A stretch of 64,000 bases of DNA from Streptococcus suis S735 (GTDB lineage Bacteria > Bacillota > Bacilli > Lactobacillales > Streptococcaceae). The notes beneath the pieces were generated by a model. It did no database searches, had not been told where the DNA came from, and saw only the letters and a program-made list of their open reading frames with translations. The position numbers were made by a program, and so were the translations under genes. Below are positions 25,850-35,459 of this stretch, piece by piece. The DNA is taken from NCBI RefSeq assembly GCF_000294495.1, contig NC_018526.1, forward strand, positions 1,798,001 to 1,862,000, given 5' to 3'. Every line of letters begins with the position of its first letter. Position 1 is the first letter of the stretch.

Positions 25850-27556
25850 CTATTCCTCCCTCCCTTTCTGTGTTTCGTAGATTTCACGGTAAACATCGTT
25901 CGTCGCTACCAACTCAGCGTGAGTTCCTTGTCCAATTAGACGGCCTTCGTCAAGAACCAAAATCTTATCAGCTTTGACAACAGAAGAAATCTTCTGGGCA
26001 ACGATGACAGTGGTTGTCCCCTTCAAATCATGGTTGAGAGCCTCTTGGACCAGTTTCTCAGACTTGGCATCCAGGGCAGAAGTCGAGTCATCCAAGACCA
26101 AAACCTTAGGCTCACCAATCACCCCACGAGCAATGGACATCCGCTGCTTCTGGCCACCAGAGAAGTTATTTCCACGTTCTTCTACTTGGCTCTCATAGGT
26201 ATCATCCAAGCGGTCGATAAATTCTTTGGCTTGGGCAATACCTGCGGCCCGCTCCAAGCGTTGCAAATCAGCACCAGGTGCCCCTTGACGCAGGTTGTCC
26301 GCAATGGTTCCCGAGAAGAGAATAGCCTTTTGCAAGACAATCGATACCGTATCACGCAGGGTGTTCTTGCTGACTTCTTTCAAGTCCCGACCACCGATGG
26401 ACACCGTTCCTTCTTGCGGGTCAAACAAACGCGGAATCAGTTGAGCAAGAGTGGATTTACCCGCACCTGTTGCACCAACCACACCGACCATTTGACCTGG
26501 CTCAATCTCAAATGAGATATTTTTCAAAGTCGGCTCCGTATCGTGTGGATAGGTAAAGCTAACATTGTCAAAAACAATCTTACCAGTCAATTCTTCATCC
26601 GCCACATCCTTGAAGGTCATAGCAGGTTCTGTATCCAAGACCTCGCTGATCCGCTTAATAGAAATAGCAGCACGTGAAGCCTGCATCCCCATGAAGCTAG
26701 TCATGATAATGGCAAACATGATTTGCATGAGGTAACTCATAAAGGAAGTAAAGCCACCGACTGCCTCCAAGTTGGTTTCCAACATCCCGGACACCAAGTA
26801 GAGCGATGCAAAAATCGCCATGTAAGAGATAAACATCATCAAGGGTTGCAAGATAGCAAAACCATAGCCGATAAAGAGGTTGAGGTCCAAGAGTTCATTG
26901 GATACTTTCTTGAACTTGGCATACTGATTTTTTTCCTGTACAAAAGACTTAACCACACGAATCCCACGGAGGTTTTCCTTAGCAATACTGTTCATCTTGT
27001 CCATGAGGGACTGGAATTTCCCAAAACGTGGTCCCATTTGCCCCATGACAACTGCCATAATAGCCATAATCAAGACCACCATGAGAATAATCATCCACCA
27101 GAGTTCTGGCATGGTCCGCACTGCCATGATAAAGGCTCCGACAAACAGCAATGGAACCCGCATCAACACTGTAAAGAGCATCATGACAAGGTTCTGGATT
27201 TGATTGACATCGTTAGTCATCCGAACAACCAGGTTCCCTGCGTTAAACTCTTCGATATTAGCATAAGAGAAGCTTTGGATCTTCCGAAAGGTCTTCTCAC
27301 GAATATCTGCAGATACCCCTTGTGAAATTTTTGCTGCAGCAATGGTATTGACAAGCCCTGCCAAAAGACCAATTCCAGCAATAATCAGCAGTAATTTGCC
27401 CACACGAACAATTTCATCCTTGTCATTGGCCAAGACTGCTGTCAAAACATCCTGCAAATAACTAGGTTGCATCAAGGTCGTTGCTACGACAATTGACGTC
27501 AGCAAGACCGATGCCAAGGCGTACCATTTATAACGTAAAATGGCTTCTTTAAACAT
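25850..27556 (-). CDS. satA: ABC multidrug exporter subunit SatA
   Basis: The other half of the heterodimeric exporter, 568 residues. Six membrane segments are followed by a nucleotide-binding domain with Walker A GATGAGKST and an intact signature FSGGQKQR. In Walker B the catalytic Glu is replaced by Asp (VLDDSTS), the usual degenerate-site pattern of heterodimeric exporters such as BmrCD, EfrAB and PatAB. It overlaps satR by 8 bp and is followed immediately by satB. Expression is expected to be held down by SatR. Confidence 0.9.
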   Translation of the reverse strand: MFKEAILRYKWYALASVLLTSIVVATTLMQPSYLQDVLTAVLANDKDEIVRVGKLLLIIAGIGLLAGLVNTIAAAKISQGVSADIREKTFRKIQSFSYANIEEFNAGNLVVRMTNDVNQIQNLVMMLFTVLMRVPLLFVGAFIMAVRTMPELWWMIILMVVLIMAIMAVVMGQMGPRFGKFQSLMDKMNSIAKENLRGIRVVKSFVQEKNQYAKFKKVSNELLDLNLFIGYGFAILQPLMMFISYMAIFASLYLVSGMLETNLEAVGGFTSFMSYLMQIMFAIIMTSFMGMQASRAAISIKRISEVLDTEPAMTFKDVADEELTGKIVFDNVSFTYPHDTEPTLKNISFEIEPGQMVGVVGATGAGKSTLAQLIPRLFDPQEGTVSIGGRDLKEVSKNTLRDTVSIVLQKAILFSGTIADNLRQGAPGADLQRLERAAGIAQAKEFIDRLDDTYESQVEERGNNFSGGQKQRMSIARGVIGEPKVLVLDDSTSALDAKSEKLVQEALNHDLKGTTTVIVAQKISSVVKADKILVLDEGRLIGQGTHAELVATNDVYREIYETQKGREE

Positions 27557-27998
27557 GATTCTTCTCCTTATAGCGTTGAATATTTACTTTTAATTGATTG
27601 CCCACCTGTTTAACCAAGTCAAAGTCCTCTTTTTGAATGCCCCAAAAAAGTGAATGGTGCATTTCTTCATGAAAAGCTTTCAGGTGACATATCTTCCCTT
27701 GTCCCTTCTCTGTCAAAACCAGCTGTTTGAAGCGTTTGTCAACCTTAGAGGGAAGGACTTGGATAAAGCCATTTTTCTCCATTCTCTTGACCAGATTGCT
27801 GGCAACCGATTTGGAAATCTTTAATTCCGCTTCTATATCTTTTACAAAGGTTTCGGCTTCCGACCGTTCCGCAATGAAGCGCAAGGCCCAGCCCTGTGGA
27901 CCAGCCAAGTGCTCCACATCGTATTCTTTTGCAATGGTTTCACTAATTTGTTCAATCTGATTGAGCAAGTTCCGAAAATCTGCAATAGTATGTCCCAT
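27549..27998 (-). CDS. satR: MarR-family repressor SatR
   Basis: A 149-residue winged-helix regulator of the MarR family (core: WALRFIAERSEAETFVKDIEAELKISKSVASNLVKRMEKNGFI). It is the first gene of satRAB and overlaps satA by 8 bp. A perfect 19-bp palindrome covers the -10 of its own promoter, which strongly suggests autorepression and control of the pump. In S. suis, SatR is described as a repressor of SatAB. Confidence 0.9.
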   Translation of the reverse strand: MGHTIADFRNLLNQIEQISETIAKEYDVEHLAGPQGWALRFIAERSEAETFVKDIEAELKISKSVASNLVKRMEKNGFIQVLPSKVDKRFKQLVLTEKGQGKICHLKAFHEEMHHSLFWGIQKEDFDLVKQVGNQLKVNIQRYKEKNHV

Positions 27999-28029
27999 GA
28001 CAGCTCCTTTCTACGAAAATAATTACCAT

Positions 28030-28065
28030 GAGAACTATTATAGTTCTCTTAAGAACTATTGTCAA
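28030..28065 (-). promoter_or_regulatory. satRAB promoter and operator
   Basis: TTGACA (28060-28065), 17 bp, TATAAT (28037-28042) on the minus strand. The palindrome GAGAACTAT-T-ATAGTTCTC (28030-28048) covers the -10, and a further half-site AAGAACTAT (28051-28059) lies between -10 and -35. Confidence 0.82.
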
Positions 28066-28176
28066 TTATTTCGTTTGCTCTTTTCTGAAAATATTTTGTT
28101 ATTTCAGCATCATTACGCACTTAAAACCCATAATATATATACCGTATAAATTATATAAGATTTTATGTATCAATTA

Positions 28177-28185
28177 TGGTATAAT
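28177..28185 (+). promoter_or_regulatory. gpsA promoter (extended -10)
   Basis: TGGTATAAT at 28177-28185, about 35 bp before the gpsA start codon; -35 not clear. Confidence 0.6.
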
Positions 28186-28219
28186 ATATCTAAATTACAC
28201 CAACTAGAAAGGATTTTTT

Positions 28220-29236
28220 ATGACCAAACAAACCATTGCCATCTTGGGACCCGGTTCATGGGGCACCGCCCTAGGACAAGTTCTCAACGACAACGGTCAT
28301 ACTGTCCGTATTTGGGGAAATGTCCCTGAACAAATCGACGAAATCAATAAAGAACATACAAATAAGCGCTATTTCAAGGATGTTATCCTAGATGAAAACA
28401 TCAAAGGATATAAGGATTTGAGTGAAGCCTTGGACGGTGTTGACGCGGTTCTTTTCGTTGTGCCAACCAAGGTAACACGCCTAGTTGCCAAGCAAGTCGC
28501 ACAAGCTCTCAAACACAAGGTAGTTGTCATGCACGCTTCAAAAGGCTTAGAGCCTGATAGTCACAAGCGCTTGTCTGAGGTACTGGAGGAAGAAATTCCT
28601 GCTGAACTCCGTTCTGAAATCGTCGTGGTTTCAGGGCCAAGTCATGCAGAAGAGACTATCGTCCGTGATTTGACCTTGATTTCTGCAGCTTCAAAAGACT
28701 TGGAAACAGCCAGCTACGTCCAAAATCTTTTCAGCAACCACTACTTCCGACTTTACACAAATAATGATGTCATCGGCGTAGAAACAGCAGGTGCCCTTAA
28801 AAATATTATTGCTGTCGGTGCCGGCGCTTTACACGGACTTGGTTATGGTGATAATGCCAAGGCAGCTATTATCGCTCGCGGTTTGACAGAAATCACACGT
28901 CTAGGCGTTGCTATGGGCGCAAATCCTCTGACTTACAGCGGTCTTTCTGGTGTTGGTGATTTAATTGTTACCGGTACATCTGTCCACTCCCGCAACTGGA
29001 GAGCTGGAGATCAGCTCGGTCGCGGTGAAAAACTCGAAGATGTAGAACGCAATATGGGGATGGTGATTGAAGGTATTTCAACAACTAAAGCAGCCTATGA
29101 ATTGGCACAGGAATTGGGCGTTTACATGCCTATTACTCAAGCCATCTACAAGGTCATCTACCAAGGTGCAGGTATTGAAGATGCCATCAAAGAAATCATG
29201 ACGGGTGAATTCCGACATGAAAATGAATGGCATTGA
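28220..29236 (+). CDS. gpsA: Glycerol-3-phosphate dehydrogenase [NAD(P)+]
   Basis: Reduces dihydroxyacetone phosphate to sn-glycerol-3-phosphate for phospholipid synthesis. The 338-residue protein has the N-terminal dinucleotide fold [10 protein letters not shown] (about 9-18) and the [15 protein letters not shown] and [11 protein letters not shown] motifs of the family. AAAGGA precedes the ATG. It is followed 44 bp later by galU, and the gpsA-galU order is typical of streptococci. It is divergent from satRAB. Confidence 0.96.
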   Translation: MTKQTIAILGPGSWGTALGQVLNDNGHTVRIWGNVPEQIDEINKEHTNKRYFKDVILDENIKGYKDLSEALDGVDAVLFVVPTKVTRLVAKQVAQALKHKVVVMHASKGLEPDSHKRLSEVLEEEIPAELRSEIVVVSGPSHAEETIVRDLTLISAASKDLETASYVQNLFSNHYFRLYTNNDVIGVETAGALKNIIAVGAGALHGLGYGDNAKAAIIARGLTEITRLGVAMGANPLTYSGLSGVGDLIVTGTSVHSRNWRAGDQLGRGEKLEDVERNMGMVIEGISTTKAAYELAQELGVYMPITQAIYKVIYQGAGIEDAIKEIMTGEFRHENEWH

Positions 29237-29280
29237 TTTTTATTAAACAGAAAAAATAAAATTAAAAGGATTACATACTT

Positions 29281-30180
29281 ATGAAAAAAGTTAGAAAAGC
29301 CGTTATCCCTGCAGCAGGTTTGGGAACACGTTTCTTGCCTGTCACTAAGGCTCTTGCCAAAGAAATGTTGCCGATTGTTGATAAACCAACTATTCAATTT
29401 ATCGTTGAAGAAGCTCTACGATCTGGTATCGAAGATATTTTGGTGGTCACTGGTAAATCAAAACGTTCTATCGAAGACCACTTTGATTCAAACTTTGAAT
29501 TGGAATACAACCTCAAAGAAAAAGGCAAAAATGATTTGTTGAAACTTGTTGATGAGACAACAGGCATTCGACTACACTTCATTCGTCAAAGCCATCCACG
29601 TGGACTTGGTGATGCCGTTCTTCAAGCTAAAGCATTTGTCGGGAACGAGCCATTTGTTGTCATGCTGGGCGATGACCTCATGGACATCACAGATACAAAA
29701 GCTGTCCCATTGACTAAGCAACTCATGAACGACTATGAAAAAACACATGCTTCAACCATTGCTGTTATGCCCGTTCCTCATGAAGAAGTTTCTGCATACG
29801 GTGTTATCGCTCCACAAGGTGAAGGTGTCAACGGTCTCTATAGTGTGGAAACCTTTGTGGAAAAACCAAAACCAGAAGACGCTCCTTCTGACCTTGCTAT
29901 TATCGGACGCTACTTACTCACTCCTGAAATCTTTGAGATTTTAGAAAACCAAAAACCAGGTGCCGGGAACGAGATTCAATTGACAGATGCTATCGATACA
30001 CTCAATAAAACACAACGCGTGTTTGCTCGTGAATTCAAAGGCAACCGTTACGATGTTGGGGATAAGTTCGGTTTCATGAAAACTTCTATCGACTACGCCC
30101 TCCAACACCCTCAAGTAAAAGATGATTTGAAACAATACTTGATCGATCTTGGTAAAAAATTAGATACAAAGAAAAACTAG
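29281..30180 (+). CDS. galU: UTP-glucose-1-phosphate uridylyltransferase
   Basis: Forms UDP-glucose from UTP and glucose-1-phosphate, the precursor for capsule, glycolipid and teichoic-acid sugars. The 299-residue protein opens with [22 protein letters not shown], the nucleotidyltransferase signature, and has [10 protein letters not shown] and the family's VEKP segment. Co-transcribed with gpsA; the terminator hairpin begins in the last codons. Confidence 0.96.
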   Translation: MKKVRKAVIPAAGLGTRFLPVTKALAKEMLPIVDKPTIQFIVEEALRSGIEDILVVTGKSKRSIEDHFDSNFELEYNLKEKGKNDLLKLVDETTGIRLHFIRQSHPRGLGDAVLQAKAFVGNEPFVVMLGDDLMDITDTKAVPLTKQLMNDYEKTHASTIAVMPVPHEEVSAYGVIAPQGEGVNGLYSVETFVEKPKPEDAPSDLAIIGRYLLTPEIFEILENQKPGAGNEIQLTDAIDTLNKTQRVFAREFKGNRYDVGDKFGFMKTSIDYALQHPQVKDDLKQYLIDLGKKLDTKKN

Positions 30181-30196
30181 CAAGCGCTAGTTTTTT
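30172..30196. terminator. Bidirectional terminator between galU and the rhomboid gene
   Basis: A perfect 10-bp stem AAAAACTAGC/GCTAGTTTTT (30172-30181, 30186-30195) with a 4-nt loop lies between convergent genes and has T-runs for both strands. Confidence 0.88.
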
Positions 30197-30197
30197 C

Positions 30198-30875
30198 TTA
30201 TGTCAAATAAAATATCCCTAATAATAGGGCGATCAGACCCAGATAGCCAATGAAACTGAAAAAAATCTGTTTTCCTGTAAAGAGATCTTTTTCCACAAGA
30301 GGTGGAAGGAACATCACGACCAAGCAACCTCCAACAGCTCCTCCAATATGTCCTGCCATACTAATGGTTGGATTAAAAAGTCCCAAGACCAAGTTCAATC
30401 CTAAAAGGACCATGTAGCGTTGACCAAGAACCTGTAGATAAGGGCTGCGACTAAATTTCCTCAAAAGTGCCATAGCCGCAAAAAGACCAAAGAGCGAGGT
30501 CGATGCACCTGCACCAACTACATCTGGTGTAAAAAAGAGAACAAAAAGATTGCCCATTATCCCAGACAAGAGATAGAGGAGAAAGAAGCGCCTTGAGCCA
30601 AACAGTCCTTCTAATTGATAACCCAAACCAAGCAAAGTAATGCTGTTAAAGATAAAATGCTCCCAACCAATGTGGACAAAGATGGGGGAAATCAACCGCC
30701 ACAACTGAGTCGGATCATACCGCACAACTTGACCATACATGCCACCAAATTCAAAAATTGTATAGGCTGTAGTGGTCTGCCCAAATCGAAATACTTGTAT
30801 CAAAAGAAAAACAAGAGCCGTGACTGCCAACAAGCCATTGGTCACAGGATAGCGCTTATCAAAAAAGTTCTTCAA
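30198..30875 (-). CDS. Rhomboid family intramembrane serine protease
   Basis: A 225-residue membrane protein with about six to seven hydrophobic segments. The catalytic serine lies in the GASTSLFGL stretch (a variant of GASG) and the partner histidine in AGHIGGAVGG, so it should be an active intramembrane protease. Substrates are unknown. It overlaps the upstream 5-FTHF cyclo-ligase gene by 17 bp, an order also seen in related streptococci. Confidence 0.9.
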   Translation of the reverse strand: MKNFFDKRYPVTNGLLAVTALVFLLIQVFRFGQTTTAYTIFEFGGMYGQVVRYDPTQLWRLISPIFVHIGWEHFIFNSITLLGLGYQLEGLFGSRRFFLLYLLSGIMGNLFVLFFTPDVVGAGASTSLFGLFAAMALLRKFSRSPYLQVLGQRYMVLLGLNLVLGLFNPTISMAGHIGGAVGGCLVVMFLPPLVEKDLFTGKQIFFSFIGYLGLIALLLGIFYLT

Positions 30876-31401
30876 AAATCAACAACTCCTTCACTGGAAT
30901 ATCAAAAACATCTGGTTCGAAATCATAGACTTGAAAGTCTGCCAAGGTCGATACCGTCTCCCCCTGATAATCTGCTAGGTAGCGATCATAAAAACCACCA
31001 CCATAGCCCACTCGAAAACCCGCTTGATTCCAAGCTAAACCAGGCACATGGAGCAACTTAACCACAGACTTATCCACAGGTTGTGAATAAATACCAGGTT
31101 CCCAAACTCCAAACCTAGATTTCACCAAATCATCAGGATTATATTCTACAAAATCCATACGTCCTTGTGAATAGGTCTTAGGGATGAAAATCTGCTTGCC
31201 GTCCTTTTGAGCCTGTTCAATCAGGTAAGAAGTGTCAAACTCATGGGGCATGGAAAGGTAGGTCCCAAGCGACTTTGCACCCTGATAAGTATCAGAAGCA
31301 AGGAGGCGTTCCGTTAACTGCTGACTCCATCTTGCTCGCTGACTACTAGTCAGATCTTTCAAACTCTGCAAGACCTCTTGCCGAATGCTCTTTTTATCCA
31401 C
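30859..31401 (-). CDS. 5-formyltetrahydrofolate cyclo-ligase
   Basis: ATP-dependent conversion of 5-formyl-THF to 5,10-methenyl-THF, recycling a folate storage form. The 180-residue protein has the N-terminal basic RQEVLQSLKDL helix and the C-terminal PGLAWNQAGFRVGYGGGFYDRYL signature of the family. It is directly followed by, and overlaps, the rhomboid gene. Confidence 0.93.
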   Translation of the reverse strand: MDKKSIRQEVLQSLKDLTSSQRARWSQQLTERLLASDTYQGAKSLGTYLSMPHEFDTSYLIEQAQKDGKQIFIPKTYSQGRMDFVEYNPDDLVKSRFGVWEPGIYSQPVDKSVVKLLHVPGLAWNQAGFRVGYGGGFYDRYLADYQGETVSTLADFQVYDFEPDVFDIPVKELLIFEELF

Positions 31402-31421
31402 AGAAACTCCTTTCTTTTCAG

Positions 31422-31443
31422 AAAAAGGCTGGAAAACCAGTCT
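31422..31443 (-). terminator. Terminator of the DAP genes
   Basis: A short CTGG-TTTT-CCAG stem (31429-31440) just past the stop is followed by CCTTTTTC on the minus strand. Confidence 0.6.
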
Positions 31444-32569
31444 AGTTTGCTTTCATTTTCAAAAAATCACTCAACTTATCCACAGCAAAGGGAAGCACTT
31501 CCTCCTTGGGACTAAGGCGAGGATTGTGGAGGGGATAAGGCGTATCCACACCCAGCCAGAACATAACACCCGGCACCTTGTTGAGCAGGTAGCCGAAGTC
31601 CTCACCCGTCATGGCAGGTGGACAGTCAATCATCTCCACTCCGTCAATGCCATCAAAGTAGGTCATGAGTTCATCCGCCAACTGAGGATTATTTTCCACA
31701 GGTAGATAACCGCTAGGATTGAGCTCGATTTCCAAGTCTACTCCAAAGGACAGGGCGATTCCCTCTGCCACTTCCCGCACCCGCTTTTGCACCAGAAGAC
31801 TCATGTTCTGGGTCAAAGCCCGAATGGTGCCGTGCAAAAAAGCTGTTTCAGCAATAACATTATTGGTCGTGCCCGCGTGCATGGAGCCGAAGGTGACCAC
31901 CGCTCCCTCAATCGGATCAACGTTACGGCTGACCACCGACTGCACCTGAGTCACAAAGTAGCTGGCTGCCACCAAGGCGTCATTTGCGGTATAGGGAAAT
32001 GCTGCGTGCCCACCCTTTCCTGTAAATCGTATCTTGACTTCACAGGTCCCAGCAAAGAGGGTCGCACGGTTGGTGGCCATTTGACCAACTTTGAGGTCCG
32101 GTCGGACATGGAGCCCATAAAATTCATCTGGTAACCAATCCCCGAAAGCTCCCGCTTCATACATAAGCATGCCACCTGCTAGATTTTCCTCCGCAGGCTG
32201 AAACAAGAAGAGAAGATTATTTCTCGGCTGCTGCTCTGCCATTTTCTCCAAAAGCCCCAAGGCAATGGTCATGTGGAAATCATGTCCGCAGGCGTGCATC
32301 CTGTCTGGGTGGAGGGACTTGAAGTCCAGGCCCGTCTCCTCCACGATCGGCAGACCGTCAATATCCGCCCGCCAGCCAATCGTTTTCTCTGGAGCAGAGC
32401 CTGTCAGATAGACCAGAATCCCTGTCTTCCAAGTGCGGACTTGGGCAAAAGAACAGTCTTGAAGTAAACCTTCAATAGTTTCCATAAGAAAGGCGTGGGT
32501 CTTGAACTCCTCCATGCCCAGCTCTGGAATCTGGTGGAGGGCCCGGCGTGTCGCAATCAAATCTAGCAT
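31442..32569 (-). CDS. N-acetyldiaminopimelate deacetylase
   Basis: Removes the acetyl group from N-acetyl-LL-diaminopimelate in the acetylase branch of lysine/DAP synthesis. The 375-residue M20-family metallopeptidase-like enzyme has metal-binding [15 protein letters not shown] and AEENLAGG motifs and ends with TGEDFGYLL. It starts 9 bp after the tetrahydrodipicolinate acetyltransferase gene, the preceding pathway step apart from the transaminase, which supports this specificity over a general hippurate hydrolase. Confidence 0.9.
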   Translation of the reverse strand: MLDLIATRRALHQIPELGMEEFKTHAFLMETIEGLLQDCSFAQVRTWKTGILVYLTGSAPEKTIGWRADIDGLPIVEETGLDFKSLHPDRMHACGHDFHMTIALGLLEKMAEQQPRNNLLFLFQPAEENLAGGMLMYEAGAFGDWLPDEFYGLHVRPDLKVGQMATNRATLFAGTCEVKIRFTGKGGHAAFPYTANDALVAASYFVTQVQSVVSRNVDPIEGAVVTFGSMHAGTTNNVIAETAFLHGTIRALTQNMSLLVQKRVREVAEGIALSFGVDLEIELNPSGYLPVENNPQLADELMTYFDGIDGVEMIDCPPAMTGEDFGYLLNKVPGVMFWLGVDTPYPLHNPRLSPKEEVLPFAVDKLSDFLKMKAN

Positions 32570-32578
32570 AGCTACCTC

Positions 32579-33277
32579 TTAGAGTGTCCGCAAAGCCTCT
32601 TCCAAGGCTGTTTTTTGTTGGGTTTGAGCGTCGATTTCCTTGATGATGCGGGCTGGCACACCTGCCACCACTACGTTTTCAGGAACATCTTGAGTCACAA
32701 TGGCACCCGCCGCCACTACAGAACCGCTACCGATTTGCACGCCCTCGATAACAACGGCATTGGCACCGACCAAAACGTTGTCGCCGACACGAACTGGCTC
32801 GGCAGAAGCTGGCTCGATGACACCTGCAAGGACCGCACCTGCACCGATGTGGCTGTTTTTACCAACGGTCGCACGGCCGCCCAAAATCGCACCCATATCA
32901 ATCATGGTACCTGGACCGATTTCCGCACCGATGTTAATCACCGCGCCCATCATGATAACGGCATTATCGCCAATGGTCACTTGATCGCGGATAATGGCAC
33001 CTGGCTCGATACGGGCATTGATATTACGCTTGTCCAGCAAAGGCACAGCCGAATTGCGGCCGTCTTGCTCCACCACATAGTCTACATTTTCAGTCAAGTT
33101 TGCCAAGAGTGGCTCGACATCCTTCCAGTCACCGAAGAGGACATTGCCAAGCTTTGTCACTTCAGCAGGAACAGCTCCTGCCAATTCTCCTTCAAAGGTC
33201 ACTTTAACAGTTGTCTTCTTCACAGCATTACCGATAAAAGCAATGATTTCTTGCGCAGTCATTTTTTGTGCAGTCAT
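32579..33277 (-). CDS. dapH: Tetrahydrodipicolinate N-acetyltransferase
   Basis: Acetylates tetrahydrodipicolinate with acetyl-CoA, committing it to lysine/DAP synthesis. The 232-residue protein has an N-terminal alpha-helical cap and a left-handed beta-helix of hexapeptide repeats ([21 protein letters not shown] ... [14 protein letters not shown]). Two in-frame ATGs ([10 protein letters not shown]) lie at the start; I keep the first. It is often labelled dapD in streptococci, but the acetyl (not succinyl) branch applies. A TATAAT lies at 33310-33315. Confidence 0.92.
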   Translation of the reverse strand: MTAQKMTAQEIIAFIGNAVKKTTVKVTFEGELAGAVPAEVTKLGNVLFGDWKDVEPLLANLTENVDYVVEQDGRNSAVPLLDKRNINARIEPGAIIRDQVTIGDNAVIMMGAVINIGAEIGPGTMIDMGAILGGRATVGKNSHIGAGAVLAGVIEPASAEPVRVGDNVLVGANAVVIEGVQIGSGSVVAAGAIVTQDVPENVVVAGVPARIIKEIDAQTQQKTALEEALRTL

Positions 33278-33357
33278 AATGTTTCCAATCTAAAAATAAT
33301 ATTTTTTCTATTATATCAAAATTTTCTGAAAATTTGGGAAGAAATGCAAAAAAATGA

Positions 33358-33534
33358 AAAAGGGAGTGGGAAAGAACTCGATTAGGTCAAAAAAGAGTTC
33401 GTCTTCCCACCCTCGCACAGTTGATTAGGCCAGATTTGGAGTGCAAAACACGAACAAATCTGCCAATCAACCACTGCGCTGAGATGTTGATACGAACTCT
33501 GAGAAGTGATCCTGGGCTTTTTGCCCAGCCTCCT
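33358..33534. repeat. Structured intergenic repeat of S. suis type
   Basis: A non-coding stretch with three nested hairpins: 33362-33379 with 33395-33414 (GGGAGTGGGAA against TTCCCACCCTC), 33420-33437 with 33456-33471 (GTTGATT against AATCAAC), and 33512-33517 with 33523-33528 (CTGGGC against GCCCAG). I recognise the sequence style as a dispersed streptococcal element, but only one copy is in this window. It fills the gap between the unknown gene pair and dapH. Confidence 0.6.
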
Positions 33535-33551
33535 AAATACTATAGAACTCT

Positions 33552-34019
33552 CTATCCTCCTAAAGCAGCTGACATTTGCTCTATCTGCTGTTGCAAACCA
33601 TCTCTATACTCTTTCAAGAATGTAATAATCTCTGCTCTTCCAACAATTGCAGCATTTCCTAATGGACCATATTGTTTTTTCTGTTGCTCAACAGATTGTG
33701 ATACCGTATCACGCACAGACTGGTACATAGTGGCATCACCCAATCCATACTGGCTGACCATATTTTCATAGTTCGTAATATATTCATTCACAATGAATTC
33801 ATACATCTTCATATAATCGCTATAAGTTTTTATACTTTCAATTGTTGCATCTGAGCTATCTGTCGGATTAAATTCTGAAACTGTAGCAGTACTTTCTGAA
33901 CTTGTTGGGGTTTCCGTAGTTTTAGAGGAAGATTCTACTACCTCATCACTAATATCTACGCTATTTAAGATCTGTTCAAACTCTTGTTTCCTAGTGGAAG
34001 AATAGTCATCCTTTGACAT
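33552..34019 (-). CDS. C-terminal part of a split unknown protein
   Basis: A 155-residue reading frame of unknown function, without signal peptide or membrane segment, with a Ser/Thr-rich stretch (ESSSKTTETPTSSESTATVSE). Its first codons overlap the preceding gene by 14 bp. Read one nucleotide differently, the upstream protein runs on as TPTGIF then NVIYMSKDDYSSTRKQEFEQIL, which looks like one natural protein. I therefore read it as the downstream half of a gene broken by a single extra A/T near 34030-34032. It might still be translated from its own ATG. Confidence 0.6.
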   Translation of the reverse strand: MSKDDYSSTRKQEFEQILNSVDISDEVVESSSKTTETPTSSESTATVSEFNPTDSSDATIESIKTYSDYMKMYEFIVNEYITNYENMVSQYGLGDATMYQSVRDTVSQSVEQQKKQYGPLGNAAIVGRAEIITFLKEYRDGLQQQIEQMSAALGG

Positions 34020-34542
34020 ATAAATTACATTTAAAAATCCCTGTTGGAGTGTCGACTAAAAAGAGTTGACCTTTATATGCTTCGCCATCTATCGTACCTG
34101 TCGCATCATAAAGGAAGCTGTCCATCCCATCAATCTTAGCTGAGCTTTCGTTAGCTGGTATCACTTTTCCTGACTGTTCCATCCCCTTCAGATATTGGGA
34201 GCGAACAGTTGCATCTTTAACTGATTCCTCTAAGGGCAACCAATATGCCATTGCCAATGATGAATCATCGGGATAAAAATATAAGGTATCACTCGTATCC
34301 CCTTCTTTACTCTTCCATGATTCATTTATGCTGATAGCCACTTCTGACAATTGGTAAGTTTTGTATCTTATAGAGCTTGTACTTACCTGTTCTGTCGAAG
34401 ATTGGCCACCGCTAGAGCTCGTAAGGTTCTTAATCAGACCAATCGCAAACAATCCAACCAACACAATAAACCAAATTCGCTTGTAAAATGGTTTCTTTTG
34501 CACATAGACATTCCCATGTTCATCTCTAATTTTCTTCGCCAT
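34006..34542 (-). CDS. N-terminal part of a split membrane-anchored unknown protein
   Basis: A 178-residue protein with a basic N-terminus, one membrane segment (IWFIVLVGLFAIGLIKNL, about 25-42), a Ser/Gly-rich linker and an extracytoplasmic domain (YQLSEVAISINESWKSKE ... DSFLYDATGTI), vaguely like PsbP-type or DUF4854-like domains. Start ATG 34542 with GGAGG 5 bp upstream. After GIF the frame changes and ends in an unlikely KCNLYVKG tail; the missing half is the next frame. The intact protein would be about 330 residues. Function unknown. Confidence 0.65.
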   Translation of the reverse strand: MAKKIRDEHGNVYVQKKPFYKRIWFIVLVGLFAIGLIKNLTSSSGGQSSTEQVSTSSIRYKTYQLSEVAISINESWKSKEGDTSDTLYFYPDDSSLAMAYWLPLEESVKDATVRSQYLKGMEQSGKVIPANESSAKIDGMDSFLYDATGTIDGEAYKGQLFLVDTPTGIFKCNLYVKG

Positions 34543-34653
34543 ATAATCCTCCAAAAAATTGTGTACAACACCATTATATATATATATATATGCGTTGTCA
34601 AGTAGAAAAACAAAAAAATTAGAAGTTTTACCTCCTAATTTTCATGTATTATC

Positions 34654-35394
34654 TTAATCTTCAATTTCTTTTCTGGGATTGACAGCTCCTACGATGTAAT
34701 CCTGTACCAAGCCTGTACCATCCAGCACGATCCCATGCAAAACTCCGCCGTAAACAGCTCCACCGTCAATCCCCATTTTCCCATCTGGACTGGTCCAGAT
34801 TTGGCTAATGCGGAGTTTTGTTTGATAAAGGTTATAAACAGGAGTATGCCCAAAGACAATCATCTTCCCTGTGGTATTTTCGGCCTCATGGAAAGGGGTG
34901 CGTAACCAAACCTTATCATGATTGCTGGTTTCACGCCAGTCTGGTAAGGTCAAGTCCACACCAGCATGGACAAAGATATAATCTTCCGTTTCCAGATGAT
35001 AGGGACAAGATTTGACGAAATCAATCAGGTCCTCATATTGTTCCAACACTGCATTGGCATCCACCAATCCATCTACAGGAGCATCCAAGGGCCGACCAAG
35101 AAGGGAGTTAATCGTCGTATCGCCACCATTTCGCCGATAGTGGTCATAGCGGTCAATCGGATCACGCAACCAGGCTAGAAACATTCGCTCGTGGTTACCC
35201 GTCAGACAAATTGCCCCCTTTTCCCGCACCAAGCTCCAGACCAACTCCAAACAGGCTTTGGAATTTTCTCCGCGATCAATCAAATCACCTAGGAAGATCA
35301 ACTGTTGTCGCTTCTCGTTCCATTTCTTCAAAATATCGAGTAGCAGTTCAAACTTTCCATGGACATCGCCGATTACAAAAAATTCTTTTTTCAT
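34654..35394 (-). CDS. Metallophosphoesterase (PPP-type phosphatase)
   Basis: A 246-residue phosphatase of the serine/threonine PPP or lambda-phosphatase-like family. Metal-binding motifs are intact: GDVHGK (about 8-13), GDLIDRG (about 36-42), GNHERM and later HAGVD and FGHTPV. Substrate may be protein or a nucleotide (symmetrical ApaH-type); sequence does not decide. I choose the ATG at 35394 (MKKEFFVIGDVHG) because ten upstream residues are unrelated. Confidence 0.88.
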   Translation of the reverse strand: MKKEFFVIGDVHGKFELLLDILKKWNEKRQQLIFLGDLIDRGENSKACLELVWSLVREKGAICLTGNHERMFLAWLRDPIDRYDHYRRNGGDTTINSLLGRPLDAPVDGLVDANAVLEQYEDLIDFVKSCPYHLETEDYIFVHAGVDLTLPDWRETSNHDKVWLRTPFHEAENTTGKMIVFGHTPVYNLYQTKLRISQIWTSPDGKMGIDGGAVYGGVLHGIVLDGTGLVQDYIVGAVNPRKEIED

Positions 35395-35459
35395 AGACTC
35401 TATTCTACCACATTTAATAAGCAAAGAAAAACTGACCGTTTCCGATCAGTTTGGTTTTC

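Noticed and set aside
26723-27325. 200-residue open frame antisense to satA
   Set aside because: His-rich antisense frame within a conserved ABC gene.
32615-33385. 256-residue open frame antisense to dapH
   Set aside because: His/Asn/Thr-rich mirror of the hexapeptide repeats of dapH; not a real protein pattern.
34006-34019. Programmed frameshift joining the two unknown frames
   Set aside because: Joining needs skipping of one base at TTTTTAAA and I see no stimulating structure or stop-slip site, so a plain insertion is more likely.
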